Source: JBGPYB01 sp041493035
GTDB lineage: Bacteria; Acidobacteriota; Vicinamibacteria; Fen-336
NCBI GenBank assembly: GCA_041493035.1
Contig: JBGPYB010000013.1
Coordinates: forward strand, 1-47,279
Length of the DNA: 47,279 nt
Direction: 5' to 3'
Shown here: piece by piece, positions 1 through 8,682 of the stretch
Layout: the number at the start of each line of letters is the position of its first letter
Numbering within the stretch: the stretch's first letter is position 1
The notes under the pieces: generated by a model
The model's database searches: none
Seen by the model: the letters and a program-made list of their open reading frames with translations, nothing else
Told to the model about the DNA's origin: nothing
Position numbers and translations under genes: made by a program

Positions 1-1
1 C

Positions 2-637
2 CTGCACGCGGACCACGAGCAGAACTGCTCGACTTCTGCCATGCGCGGGATCGGGTCCTCGGGTGTCGACCCCTACTCCGCCGCCGCCGGGGCCGTCGCC
101 GCGCTGTACGGTCCGCTCCACGGCGGCGCCAACGAGCAGGTGCTCCGGATGCTCCGGGAGATCGGCTCGAAGGAGAACGTACCGCACTTCGTCAAGGAGG
201 TGAAGGAGAGCGGCGGCGAAGTTCGCCTGATGGGCTTCGGCCACCGGGTGTACAAGAACTACGACCCCCGGGCGCGGATCATCAAGACAATGGCTGACCA
301 GGTGTTCGAGGTGACGGGCAGGAACCCCCTCCTCGACATCGCCCTCGAGCTCGAAAGGATTGCCCTCCAGGACGAGTACTTCCTCAAGCGCAAGCTCTAC
401 CCCAACGTGGACTTCTACTCCGGGCTGATCTACCAGGCCATGAACCTCCCTGTGGACATGTTCCCCGTGCTCTTCGCCATCGGGCGGATGTCGGGCTGGC
501 TCGCCCAGTGGCAAGAGCTGGTCGAGGACAAGGAGCAAAAGATCGCCCGGCCCCGGCAGCTCTACTTGGGGCCCGGGAGGCGGGAGCCTGTCCCGAGGAA
601 CAAGAGGTCCGTGGAAGGGGTCTACGCGACGGTCTGA
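2..637 (+). CDS. gltA: Citrate synthase, C-terminal part (5' end outside window)
   Basis: Catalyses condensation of oxaloacetate and acetyl-CoA to citrate at the entry of the TCA cycle. The reading frame is open from base 2, so the gene begins upstream of the window; about 211 C-terminal residues remain. Seen directly: LHADHEQNCSTSAMRG at the very start, then GVDPYSAAAGAVAALYGPLHGG with the first active-site His, GFGHRVYKNYDPRA with the second His, and PNVDFYSG with the catalytic Asp. Downstream comes malate dehydrogenase on the same strand 57 bases later, so the two TCA enzymes that make and use oxaloacetate are adjacent. The family call is secure; only the N-terminus is missing. Confidence 0.96.
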   Translation: MHADHEQNCSTSAMRGIGSSGVDPYSAAAGAVAALYGPLHGGANEQVLRMLREIGSKENVPHFVKEVKESGGEVRLMGFGHRVYKNYDPRARIIKTMADQVFEVTGRNPLLDIALELERIALQDEYFLKRKLYPNVDFYSGLIYQAMNLPVDMFPVLFAIGRMSGWLAQWQELVEDKEQKIARPRQLYLGPGRREPVPRNKRSVEGVYATV

Positions 638-694
638 ACACCGCGGCGAGGGCGGCTTCGGGCTCAGCAAGTTGTACCTGCCCAAGGAGTTTGT

Positions 695-1636
695 ATGCGC
701 AAGAAGATCACGATCGTCGGCGCTGGGCGGGTAGGCGAGACAACCGCCCACGTCCTGGAGCAGAGGGCGCTCGGGGACGTCGTCCTGGTGGACGTCGTTC
801 CCAACCTGGCCGAGGGCAAGGCGCTCGACCTCGCCGAGGCGCGCCCCATTGACCGCTCGGACGTCCGGGTCGTCGGGTCGAGCGGCTACGAGGAGAGCCG
901 CGACTCCGCGATCGTCGTCATCACCTCAGGAGTGCCCCGGAAGCCGGGCGAGAGCCGCGAGGACCTGCTCAGGAAGAACATCGCGATCGTCAGGCCGGTC
1001 GTGGAGCAGGCCTCGAGGTGCTCGCCCGACGCCTTCATCCTGATGGTGGCGAACCCGGTAGACACGATGGCGTGGGTGGCCCGCGAAGTGACGAATTGGC
1101 CCCGCCACCGCGTGTTCGGTATGGCCGGCATCCTGGATACGGCGCGGCTGCGCTCGTTCCTGGCGATGGAGCTGGGCTGCTCGGTGAAGGATGTGAGCGC
1201 CCTGGTGCTGGGTGGGCACGGTGACGAGATGATTCCCCTGGTGCGCTGCGCCTCGGTGGGCGGGATCCCCGTCGAGGCCCTCCTCCCCAGAGAGAGGATC
1301 GATGCGCTCGTGGCGCGCACGCGCGGGGCGGGCGGGGAGATCGTCAAGATGCTGGGGTTCAGCGCCTACTTCTCGCCCGCGGCGGCCGTCGCCGACATGG
1401 TGGAGGCCGTGCTCAAGGACGAGAAGCGGGTGGTGCCCTGCTCGGCGTACCTGGAGGGGGAGTACGGGTGCCGCGACATCTACCTCGGCGTACCGGTGCT
1501 GCTCGGTGCGGGCGGCGTCGAGAAGGTGTTCGAGATCGAGCTGAGCCGCGAGGAGAAGGCGATGCTGGACCACTCGGCTCAGCTCTGCTCGGAGTCGGTG
1601 GCGGAAGCTCGGCGGCTTCTGGCTCGGGCGGCCTGA
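695..1636 (+). CDS. mdh: Malate dehydrogenase (LDH/MDH-type, NAD-dependent)
   Basis: Oxidises malate to oxaloacetate with NAD+. The 313-residue protein has the family's usual length. The N-terminal Rossmann motif is ITIVGAGRVG (residues 5-14). The mobile loop with its substrate-binding arginine is in SGVPRKPGESREDLL near residues 78-92, VANPVDTM lies near residue 118, and the catalytic histidine is in LVLGGHGDEM near residue 175. The second substrate arginine and the helix after it match the MDH rather than the LDH branch of the family as far as can be judged by eye. AAGGAG sits a few bases before the ATG, which supports this start. It follows gltA and precedes the ferritin-like gene by 120 bases. 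Confidence 0.95.
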   Translation: MRKKITIVGAGRVGETTAHVLEQRALGDVVLVDVVPNLAEGKALDLAEARPIDRSDVRVVGSSGYEESRDSAIVVITSGVPRKPGESREDLLRKNIAIVRPVVEQASRCSPDAFILMVANPVDTMAWVAREVTNWPRHRVFGMAGILDTARLRSFLAMELGCSVKDVSALVLGGHGDEMIPLVRCASVGGIPVEALLPRERIDALVARTRGAGGEIVKMLGFSAYFSPAAAVADMVEAVLKDEKRVVPCSAYLEGEYGCRDIYLGVPVLLGAGGVEKVFEIELSREEKAMLDHSAQLCSESVAEARRLLARAA

Positions 1637-1756
1637 GCCATCGGGCTCATGTTGAGCGAGTCGTTCGCGGCCTAAATTCGGCGCAGGAGGGGCCGTGCGA
1701 TCCTCCGACCTGGCCGGCGGCGCACCGGGCTCTCCCGTCCCCGAGCGGAGGAGGCC

Positions 1757-2290
1757 ATGCCGGCAGCCGAAGACGAGAGCCTGACCTCCCTCGAGGCCCT
1801 CTCGATCGCCATCCGGCGGGAGCTGGACTCCCGGGACGTCTACCGAGAGGTCGCCGGCCGGTGCGAGGAGTCGCTCATCCGGCGTCGCTTCGAGCTGCTA
1901 GCCGCCGAGGAGGAGCGCCATCACGCGTACTTGGTCGAGAGGTGGCGCGAGATGGCCCGCGGCGTCGAGTTGAAGCTGCCACCCTCAGAGCTTCCCCGTG
2001 GGATGGTCACGTGCCAGGAGCGGTCCTCACGAACGCTGCTCGAGATCCTGGACATGGCCATCGAGCAGGAGCGGCACTCGCTGGACTTTTACCTGCGCGC
2101 AGCCCAGGAAACCGCGGACCTGTCGGGCCAAGCGATGTTCCGTTTCCTCGCGGACCTGGAACGGCGGCACTCGATGGACCTCGCCCAGGAGCGCGACCTC
2201 CTGGTTCGCTACCCGAACTACGGCAGATCCGGGCCGGCGCCGTGGCGCGCCGAGGCCAGCCTCACCGGAGGCGAGAGAAAGGGGACGTGA
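1757..2290 (+). CDS. Ferritin-like/rubrerythrin-type di-iron protein
   Basis: A 177-residue, largely helical protein. Two helix pairs with carboxylate/His signatures are visible: ELDSRDVYREV with LLAAEEERHHAYL near residues 20-70, and AIEQERHSLDFYLRAAQ with FLADLERRHSMDL near residues 95-155. This is the repeated E...ExxH pattern of the ferritin-like/rubrerythrin fold, which binds a di-iron centre. There is no C-terminal rubredoxin CxxC domain, so this is not a full rubrerythrin. A strong GGAGGAGG precedes the ATG. Its stop is separated from the hdrC start by one base, so it is very likely co-translated with the Hdr/hydrogenase operon. It may store iron for, or protect from oxygen, that FeS-rich complex; this role is inference. 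Confidence 0.8.
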   Translation: MPAAEDESLTSLEALSIAIRRELDSRDVYREVAGRCEESLIRRRFELLAAEEERHHAYLVERWREMARGVELKLPPSELPRGMVTCQERSSRTLLEILDMAIEQERHSLDFYLRAAQETADLSGQAMFRFLADLERRHSMDLAQERDLLVRYPNYGRSGPAPWRAEASLTGGERKGT

Positions 2291-2291
2291 C

Positions 2292-2957
2292 GTGAAGCCG
2301 GGGGAGCTGAGCCGAGGCGAGAGCGAGCTGCGGGCGGCCTTCCTGGCCGAGGTCGAAAGGATTCCGGGCGGCGACCGACTGCGGCGCTGCATCCAGTGCG
2401 GGACCTGCTCGGGGAGTTGCCCCGTGAGCCGCGAAATGGACGTCCAGCCCCGGCAGCTCGTCGGGTACTTCCGGGCCGGGGACCTCGAAACGATCCTTCG
2501 GAGCCGGACCATCTGGCTCTGCGTCTCGTGCTACGCCTGCACCACGCGGTGCCCGGCTGGCATCAAGGTCACGGACCTGATTTACGCCCTCAAGCGCATG
2601 GCCCTCGACCGACGGGTCCAGGCCCGCGACCTCCCCATCTACGTCCTCTCGGAGGAGTTCGTGCGCGTGGTCGGGCGCTACGGGCGCAATCACGAGCTGC
2701 GGCTCCTCGCCCGCTATCTCCTGCGTACCGACCCGTGGCGCCTCCTGGCCATGGTCCCCTTGGGCTGGAAGCTGCTCTTGGCGCGGAGGCTGCAGTGGCG
2801 GGCCCGGCGGGTCGAGGACTTGGCCGGCTTGCGTCGGATCATCGCCCGGGCCGAGCGGATGGAGGAGATCTACGTCCGCGAGGCCACGCGGTTCGAGGGA
2901 ACGGTGGGCTACGGCGCCCTGTCCGAGCGGGCCGTGGCCGCCCGAGGCGCGGCATGA
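2292..2957 (+). CDS. hdrC: Heterodisulfide reductase subunit C-like FeS protein (HdrC)
   Basis: A 221-residue electron-transfer subunit with two classical [4Fe-4S] motifs: CIQCGTCSGSCP near residue 36 and CVSCYACTTRCP near residue 77. HdrC conducts electrons from HdrA to HdrB. I chose the GTG at 2292 because it lies one base after the stop of the ferritin-like gene and gives the usual short N-terminus before the first cluster; a longer open frame runs upstream but has no coding character. The C-terminal half (from about residue 120) is basic and helical and longer than the minimal methanogen HdrC, as in many bacterial HdrC proteins. The last four bases, ATGA, overlap the hdrB start. Confidence 0.9.
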   Translation: MKPGELSRGESELRAAFLAEVERIPGGDRLRRCIQCGTCSGSCPVSREMDVQPRQLVGYFRAGDLETILRSRTIWLCVSCYACTTRCPAGIKVTDLIYALKRMALDRRVQARDLPIYVLSEEFVRVVGRYGRNHELRLLARYLLRTDPWRLLAMVPLGWKLLLARRLQWRARRVEDLAGLRRIIARAERMEEIYVREATRFEGTVGYGALSERAVAARGAA

Positions 2958-3823
2958 TTTACGGGTACTACCCCGGCTGCAGCCTGGAAGGGGCCAGCCG
3001 TCCCTACGACCGCTCCCTCCGTTTTGTGATGACCGCCCTTGGCCACGAGCTCAAGGAGCTTCGTGACTGGAACTGCTGCGGCGCGACCATGTACATGTCC
3101 GTCAAGGAAACGGTCGCGCTCTCGCTCTCGGCCCGCAACCTCGCCCTCGCGGAGCGGAATGGCAACACGCTGGTGACGCCGTGCAGCGCCTGCTACACGA
3201 TGCTGCTCAAGACACAGAGATGCATGAAGGAGCTTCCGGGACTCCGCCGACAGGTCGACGAGGCGCTGGCGGAGGCCGGGCTCTCCTATCGTCTGGGCGT
3301 CCAGGTCCGGCACCCTCTCGACGTGATCGTCAACGACATCGGCGTGGAGGCGGTGGCCCGGAAGGCCAAGCGCCGCCTCGAGGGCCTCCGAATCGCCCCC
3401 TACTACGGCTGTCAGATCGTCCGTCCTGGACCCGCTTTCGATGATCCGGACTGGCCCACGAGCATGGACGATCTCTTCGGCGCCCTCGGGGCCGAGTGCG
3501 TCTACTACCCGGACCGCGTTCGGTGCTGCGGCGGGATGCTGATGACGACGGATCCGAAGGTGGGCGAGGAGTTGACGCAGAACGTCCTGGACTGCGCGAT
3601 TCGCAACGGCGCACAGGTGGTGGCGACGACGTGCCCCCTCTGCCAGATGAACTTGGAGACGCTGCAAGCACGGGCTCACGCTCGGGAGGGAGCCATCCCG
3701 GTCGTTTTCTTCACCCAGCTCCTCGGCCTGGCTTTGGGTGCGAGCGGCACCGAGATGGACCTGCATCATAGCCTGGTCCCGCTGGGCGCGAGGCTGGAGG
3801 AGCTTGCGGGAGCGCCCTCATGA
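2954..3823 (+). CDS. hdrB: Heterodisulfide reductase subunit B-like, two CCG domains (HdrB)
   Basis: The 289-residue catalytic subunit for disulfide reduction in Hdr complexes. Both cysteine-rich CCG domains are complete. The first has YYPGCSL (Cys 9), DWNCCGA (near 36) and TPCSACY (near 76). The second has YYGCQI (near 155), VRCCGGM (near 193) and TTCPLCQ (near 232). In methanogen HdrB each set binds a non-cubane [4Fe-4S] cluster that cleaves CoM-S-S-CoB. Bacteria lack that substrate, so the true disulfide or other acceptor is unknown here. The start is translationally coupled to hdrC (ATGA), and its stop overlaps the ATG of hdrA (3820). Confidence 0.92.
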   Translation: MIYGYYPGCSLEGASRPYDRSLRFVMTALGHELKELRDWNCCGATMYMSVKETVALSLSARNLALAERNGNTLVTPCSACYTMLLKTQRCMKELPGLRRQVDEALAEAGLSYRLGVQVRHPLDVIVNDIGVEAVARKAKRRLEGLRIAPYYGCQIVRPGPAFDDPDWPTSMDDLFGALGAECVYYPDRVRCCGGMLMTTDPKVGEELTQNVLDCAIRNGAQVVATTCPLCQMNLETLQARAHAREGAIPVVFFTQLLGLALGASGTEMDLHHSLVPLGARLEELAGAPS

Positions 3824-6800
3824 AGGCGAACGGAGACGGGCGGCGGATCGGCTTCTACATCTGCCACTGCGGCTCCAACATCGCCGCTACCGTCGACGTC
3901 GCGGCCGTTGCAAATCACGTCGCGGGGCTCTCCGGCGTGGCCGTCTCGCGCCACTACGCCTTCATGTGCTCCCAGCCCGGACAGGACATGATCGCCCGCG
4001 ACATCCGCGAGGAGAGGCTCGATCGAGTGGTCGTGGCGGCTTGCTCACCCATGATGCACGAGCTGACCTTCCGCAACGCCTGCCAGGGGGCCGGCCTGAA
4101 CCGCTACTTGTTCCAGATGGCCAACGTCCGGGAACAGTGCGCGTGGGTCCACGCCGACCGGCCCGCGGCCACCGAGAAGGCCAAGTCCCTGGCGCGGGCC
4201 GCCGTGGCCCGCGTGGCGCACCAGCGGCCGCTCGAGGCGGCGACGATCCCGGTGAACCCCGACACCTTGGTGATCGGCGGCGGGATCGCGGGGATCCAGG
4301 CGGCCCTGGACCTGGCCGAGGCGGGCCGAGAGGTGTGGCTCGTCGAGCGCGAGTCCACCATCGGCGGCAACATGGCCCGCTTCGACAAGACCTTCCCGAC
4401 CCTCGACTGTGCCTCGTGCATCCTGACGCCGAAGATGGTCTCGGTCGGCCACCGCAAGAACGTCCACATCCTGACGCAGAGTCAGGTGGAGCAGGTGTCG
4501 GGCTTCGCCGGCAGCTTCGAGGCCCGCGTCCGCAAGAAGGCCCGCTACGTCAGCGACCAGTGCACGGCCTGCCAGGAGTGCGAAAAGGTCTGCCCGGTCG
4601 AGGTGCCGAACGCCTTCGACCTCCTGCTCAAGAAGCGCAAGGCCATCCACAAGGCGTTCCCGCAGGCCGTGCCCAACACGTACCTGATCGACAAGCAGGA
4701 GCGGCCTCCGTGCCGAGAGGCCTGCCCGATCGGCCAGGAGGCCGCGGGCTACGTCGCGCTCATCGGCCAGGGGCGCTTCGCCGAGGCCGCGGAGCTGATC
4801 CGGATGCGGAACCCGCTGCCCGTCGTCTGCGGGCGCGTCTGCTACCACCCCTGCGAGGCCGAATGCAACCGCGGCTTCGTCGACGAGCCGGTGGCGATCC
4901 AGCACCTCAAGCGCTTCGCCCTCGACTGGCAGGAGAAGCACAGTGGCGGCATCCCCGCCCCGCCGCCTCCCACGGAGCGCCGGCCCGAGAAGGTGGCGAT
5001 CGTGGGGAGCGGCCCCGCCGGGCTCGCCTGCGCCCACGACCTCGCCACCCGCGGCTACCGACCCACGGTCTTCGAGCGCGATGTCGTCCTCGGCGGGATG
5101 CTGGCCTTGGGAATCCCCCGCTACCGCCTCCCCCGCGAGCGTCTGCTGCAAGACATCGACTTCATCCGGAGGATGGGCGTCGAGTTCCGGACCGGCGTCG
5201 AGGTCGGGCGGGACGTGACGATCGGACAGCTTCGGAAGGAGGGGTACAAGGCGTTTTTCGTCGCCGCCGGAGCCCATGTCGGCGTCCCCCTCGATGTCCC
5301 TGGCGAGCGGCTGGCCGGCGTCATGCAGGGAGTCGAGTTCCTGAGGCGCCACGCCCTGGGGATCCCGCCGGCGGTCGGCCGCAACGTCGCCGTCGTGGGA
5401 GGCGGGAATACCGCCGTGGACGCGGCGCGGACGGTGCTACGGGAGGGAGCCGAGCACGTCACGATCCTCTATCGAAGGACACGGGCCGAAATGCCGGCCG
5501 TCGAGCACGAGATCGCGGACGCCGAGGCCGAGGGCGTCCGCTTCGCGTACCTCAGGGCGCCCCTCGAGGTGCTGGGCGAGGACGGCCGCGTCAGCGGCCT
5601 GCGCTGCGTCGAAATGGAGTTGGGCGAACCCGACGCCTCGGGGCGGAGGCGTCCTGTGCCGGTTCCGGGATCGGAGCACACCCTGTCCTTCGACACGGTC
5701 CTCGTGGCCATCGGCCAGAGTCCCGATCTCTCGTTGCTCGGGGGCGAAGGCCTGAAGCTCGACCGCCGCGGGACACTCGAGGCGAACGGTGAGACGTTTG
5801 CGACGAGCGTTCCAGGGGTCTTCGGCGGGGGCGACGTCGTCTTCGGCCCGGCGACGGTCATTGCCGCGATGGGCGCTGGCAAGCGCGCCGCCGAGGCGAT
5901 CGACAAGTACCTTCGCGGCGAGCCGCTCACGGACTTCCACACCCACGCCGTTCCCACGCAGATCCGCCGCGGCGAGTCCTTCCGGCCCCACCCCTACGCC
6001 CCGCCCTACACTCAGACACCCAAGAGGCCGCGGCAGGCCATGCCCAAGCTCCCCGCTCCCGATCGAGCCCAGGGCTGGGAGGAGGTCGAGCTGGGGTTCA
6101 CCGAAGAGCAAGCCGTCGCCGAGGCACAGCGCTGCCTGCACTGTGGAGTCTGCGTGGATTGCTATCAGTGCGTGAAGGCGTGCCAGCCCGGCGCCGTGGA
6201 CCACGCGATGAAAGACGAGGTGCTCGATCTCAAGGTCGGTCAGGTCCTCGTCACCACGGGCTACGACCTCTTCGACCCCCGCCGGATGGCGCAGTACGGC
6301 TACGGAAGGCTCGACAACGTCGTCACCAGCCTCGAGTTCGAGCGGATGCTGGCCTCGACGGGGCCCACCGGTGGCCGGTTGGCGCTCAAGAACGGGGAGG
6401 AGCCCCGGGCCGTCGCCATCGTCCACTGCGTGGGCTCCCGGGACGAGAACTACCATCGCTACTGCTCGCGCGTGTGTTGCATGTACGCGCTCAAGTTCGC
6501 CCACCTCGTCCATGACCGCACGAGAGCCGCCGTGTACGAGTTCTACATCGACATGCGCGCGTATGGCAAAGGGTACGAGGAGTTTTACGGCCGCGTCCTG
6601 GCCGAGGGAGTGAACGTCATTCGGGGCAAGGTGGCCGAGGTCTTCGCGGCCCCCGACGCGCCTCCGGGCGAGGGGCACCTGATCGTGCGGGCCGAGGACA
6701 CCCTTCTCGGCAAGCAGCGCGAGATTCCGGTGGACATGGTGATCCTGTGCTGCGCCCTGGAGCCGGCCCAGGGGATCGAGGCGCTCCGACGGACCCTGCA

Positions 6801-7272
6801 CCTGAGCCAAAGCCCCGACGGCTTCCTGCTCGAGCGCCACCCCAAGCTCGACCCGACCGGGACCGCCAGCGACGGCATCTTCGTCGCGGGGTGCGCTCAG
6901 GGGCCGAAGGACATCCCGGACACAGTCGCGCAGGCCTCGGCGGCGGCCTCGCGGATGCTCGGCCTCATTGCCCGCGGCGAGATCGCGGTGGACCCGATCA
7001 AGGCGCGGGTCGAACCTGAGCTGTGCGGGGGCTGCCGGATCTGCAACAACGTGTGCCCCTACAACGCCATCCGCTGGCTCGAGGACGAAAAGGTGGCCGA
7101 GGTCCTCGACGCCGTCTGCAAGGGGTGCGGCACCTGCGTCGCCGCCTGTCCCGCCGGAGCGATCACCGGCCTCGGCTTCAGTGACGAGCAGATCTACGCC
7201 GAGATCGACGGGCTGCTGGGGACGCCGGAGGCCGCATCCCGCGTACCCACGACCCTGGAGGCGAGGCCGTGA
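3820..7272 (+). CDS. hdrA: HdrA-like flavoprotein with inserted GltD/NfnB-like NAD(P)H module
   Basis: An 1150-residue protein, far longer than a basic HdrA. Order of parts: HdrA N-terminus (FYICHCGSNI); FAD site TLVIGGGIAGIQAA (near 148) and TLDCASCILTPKM (near 194); ferredoxin motif CTACQECEKVCP (near 248); then a full glutamate-synthase-small-subunit-like insert with CREACP (near 298), CGRVCYHPCEAECNRG, FAD site VAIVGSGPAGLACA (near 393) and NAD(P)H site VAVVGGGNTAVDAA (near 523), ending near 695; then CLHCGVCVDCYQCVKAC (near 771), the HdrA C-terminal region, and two [4Fe-4S] motifs CGGCRICNNVCP (near 1069) and CKGCGTCVAACP (near 1101). HdrA carries the bifurcating FAD; the insert should add an NAD(P)H entry point. 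It overlaps mvhD by GTGA. Confidence 0.93.
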   Translation: MKANGDGRRIGFYICHCGSNIAATVDVAAVANHVAGLSGVAVSRHYAFMCSQPGQDMIARDIREERLDRVVVAACSPMMHELTFRNACQGAGLNRYLFQMANVREQCAWVHADRPAATEKAKSLARAAVARVAHQRPLEAATIPVNPDTLVIGGGIAGIQAALDLAEAGREVWLVERESTIGGNMARFDKTFPTLDCASCILTPKMVSVGHRKNVHILTQSQVEQVSGFAGSFEARVRKKARYVSDQCTACQECEKVCPVEVPNAFDLLLKKRKAIHKAFPQAVPNTYLIDKQERPPCREACPIGQEAAGYVALIGQGRFAEAAELIRMRNPLPVVCGRVCYHPCEAECNRGFVDEPVAIQHLKRFALDWQEKHSGGIPAPPPPTERRPEKVAIVGSGPAGLACAHDLATRGYRPTVFERDVVLGGMLALGIPRYRLPRERLLQDIDFIRRMGVEFRTGVEVGRDVTIGQLRKEGYKAFFVAAGAHVGVPLDVPGERLAGVMQGVEFLRRHALGIPPAVGRNVAVVGGGNTAVDAARTVLREGAEHVTILYRRTRAEMPAVEHEIADAEAEGVRFAYLRAPLEVLGEDGRVSGLRCVEMELGEPDASGRRRPVPVPGSEHTLSFDTVLVAIGQSPDLSLLGGEGLKLDRRGTLEANGETFATSVPGVFGGGDVVFGPATVIAAMGAGKRAAEAIDKYLRGEPLTDFHTHAVPTQIRRGESFRPHPYAPPYTQTPKRPRQAMPKLPAPDRAQGWEEVELGFTEEQAVAEAQRCLHCGVCVDCYQCVKACQPGAVDHAMKDEVLDLKVGQVLVTTGYDLFDPRRMAQYGYGRLDNVVTSLEFERMLASTGPTGGRLALKNGEEPRAVAIVHCVGSRDENYHRYCSRVCCMYALKFAHLVHDRTRAAVYEFYIDMRAYGKGYEEFYGRVLAEGVNVIRGKVAEVFAAPDAPPGEGHLIVRAEDTLLGKQREIPVDMVILCCALEPAQGIEALRRTLHLSQSPDGFLLERHPKLDPTGTASDGIFVAGCAQGPKDIPDTVAQASAAASRMLGLIARGEIAVDPIKARVEPELCGGCRICNNVCPYNAIRWLEDEKVAEVLDAVCKGCGTCVAACPAGAITGLGFSDEQIYAEIDGLLGTPEAASRVPTTLEARP

Positions 7273-7736
7273 CCGAGACGCGCTTCGAGCCCCGGATCGT
7301 GGCGTTCCTCTGCAACTGGTGCGCGTACTCGGGGGCGGATCTGGCCGGCGTTTCGCGCATCCCATCCTCACCGTGCGTGCGGGCGATCCGGGTCATGTGC
7401 ACGGGGCGGATCGACCCGGGCTTCGTTCTCCACGCCTTCGCCTCCGGTGCCGACGCCGTCTTGCTCGCGGGCTGCCACCCTGGCGATTGCCACTACTCGG
7501 AGGGGAATTACAAGTGCCTGCGGCGGGCCCTGGCGCTGCGGCGGCTTCTTCGCGCTTTCGGCGTGGAAGAGGACCGCGTGCGCCTCGAGTGGATCTCCGC
7601 TTCGGAGGCGGAGAAGTTCGCCCAGGTCACCCGGGAGATGGAAGAGGCGGTCCGCCGCCTGGGACCGCTTCGCTTGAACGGCGGGGCGGGACCGACGGAG
7701 GGAGAAAGCAAGGAGAGCGGCCGTGCCGAAGCCTAA
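7269..7736 (+). CDS. mvhD: MvhD-like [2Fe-2S] linker subunit
   Basis: A 155-residue protein of the methyl-viologen-reducing-hydrogenase delta/FlpD family, the bridge that passes electrons from hydrogenase (or formate dehydrogenase) to HdrA. The cluster cysteines are seen in FLCNWCAYSGAD (near 14-25), IRVMCTGRIDP (near 43) and LLAGCHPGDCHY (near 65-74). The GTG start overlaps the hdrA stop. The predicted C-terminus overlaps the start of the hydrogenase small subunit by 14 bases, so the operon is very compact. Its position between hdrA and the hydrogenase genes is exactly what its bridging role predicts. Confidence 0.92.
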   Translation: MTETRFEPRIVAFLCNWCAYSGADLAGVSRIPSSPCVRAIRVMCTGRIDPGFVLHAFASGADAVLLAGCHPGDCHYSEGNYKCLRRALALRRLLRAFGVEEDRVRLEWISASEAEKFAQVTREMEEAVRRLGPLRLNGGAGPTEGESKESGRAEA

Positions 7737-8682
7737 GCTGGCCATCTACTGGGCCGCGAGCTGCGGGGGCTGCGAGATCGCCATCCTCGACCTCAACGAG
7801 AAGGTCCTCGAGGTCGAGAAGGCCTTCGACATCGTCTTCTGGCCCGTGGCCCTCGACGTCAAGTACGCGGACCTCGAAGCCATGGCGCCGGGCAGCATCG
7901 ACCTGTGCTTGTTCAACGGCGCGATCCGATCCTCCGAGAACGAGCATCTGGCCCGGATACTCAGGGACCGGGCCAAGACGCTGGTGGCGTTCGGCTCCTG
8001 CGCGCACGAGGGGTGCATCCCGGCTCTCGCCAACACGACTACGAGGGACAGGATCCTTGGCATCGTCTACCGCGAGACCCCATCCACCGTGAACGCAGAC
8101 GGGACGTTGCCAGCGAGGATCTCCCTGCTGCCGGAGGGCGAGGTCGAGCTGCCGGAGCTGTGGGATGAGGTGAAGGCCCTCGACCAGGTCGTGACCGTGG
8201 ACTACTACGTCCCCGGCTGCCCTCCGCAGCCCCACCGGATCTGGGAGGTCGTGGAGCTGGTGGCCTCGGGCGCTCCGCTTCCGCCAAAGGGGAGCGTGAT
8301 CGGAGCCGGGCAGGATACCTGCTGCGAGGAGTGTCCGCGAACCCGCGAGGAGAAGCGGATCCGGCGCTTCGTCCGGCCCCACGAAGTGATCGCCGACCCC
8401 GCGCGGTGCCTGCTCGACCAGGGCCTCGTCTGCCTGGGGCCGGCCACGCGCTCCGGCTGCGGGGCGCTGTGCCCGCAAGCGGGCATGGCGTGCCGCGGGT
8501 GCTACGGACCACCGCCCGGTGTCCAGGACCAGGGCGCGAAGATGATCTCGGCGCTCGCTTCGGTGATCGACTCCACGGACGAGCAGGAGATCGGCATGAT
8601 CCTGGATCAGATCCCGGACCCGGTGGGAACCTTCTACCGCTTCAGCCTGGCCCACTCGCTCCTGCGGAGGGTCCGGCAGTGA
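7723..8682 (+). CDS. mvhG: [NiFe]-hydrogenase small subunit, F420-non-reducing (MvhG/group 3) type
   Basis: A 319-residue electron-relay subunit. The proximal-cluster ligands are seen in AASCGGCEIAILD (near 12-18), FGSCAHEGC (near 93) and YYVPGCPPQP (near 166). The C-terminal third holds further cysteines (CCEECP; CLLDQGLVCLGP; SGCGALCP; ACRGCYG) for the other FeS clusters. There is no twin-arginine signal peptide, so the enzyme should be cytoplasmic, as expected for group 3 hydrogenases coupled to HdrA. The GTG start at 7723 follows GGAGAGCGG. Its stop overlaps the GTG of the large subunit by four bases. Confidence 0.93.
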   Translation: MPKPKLAIYWAASCGGCEIAILDLNEKVLEVEKAFDIVFWPVALDVKYADLEAMAPGSIDLCLFNGAIRSSENEHLARILRDRAKTLVAFGSCAHEGCIPALANTTTRDRILGIVYRETPSTVNADGTLPARISLLPEGEVELPELWDEVKALDQVVTVDYYVPGCPPQPHRIWEVVELVASGAPLPPKGSVIGAGQDTCCEECPRTREEKRIRRFVRPHEVIADPARCLLDQGLVCLGPATRSGCGALCPQAGMACRGCYGPPPGVQDQGAKMISALASVIDSTDEQEIGMILDQIPDPVGTFYRFSLAHSLLRRVRQ

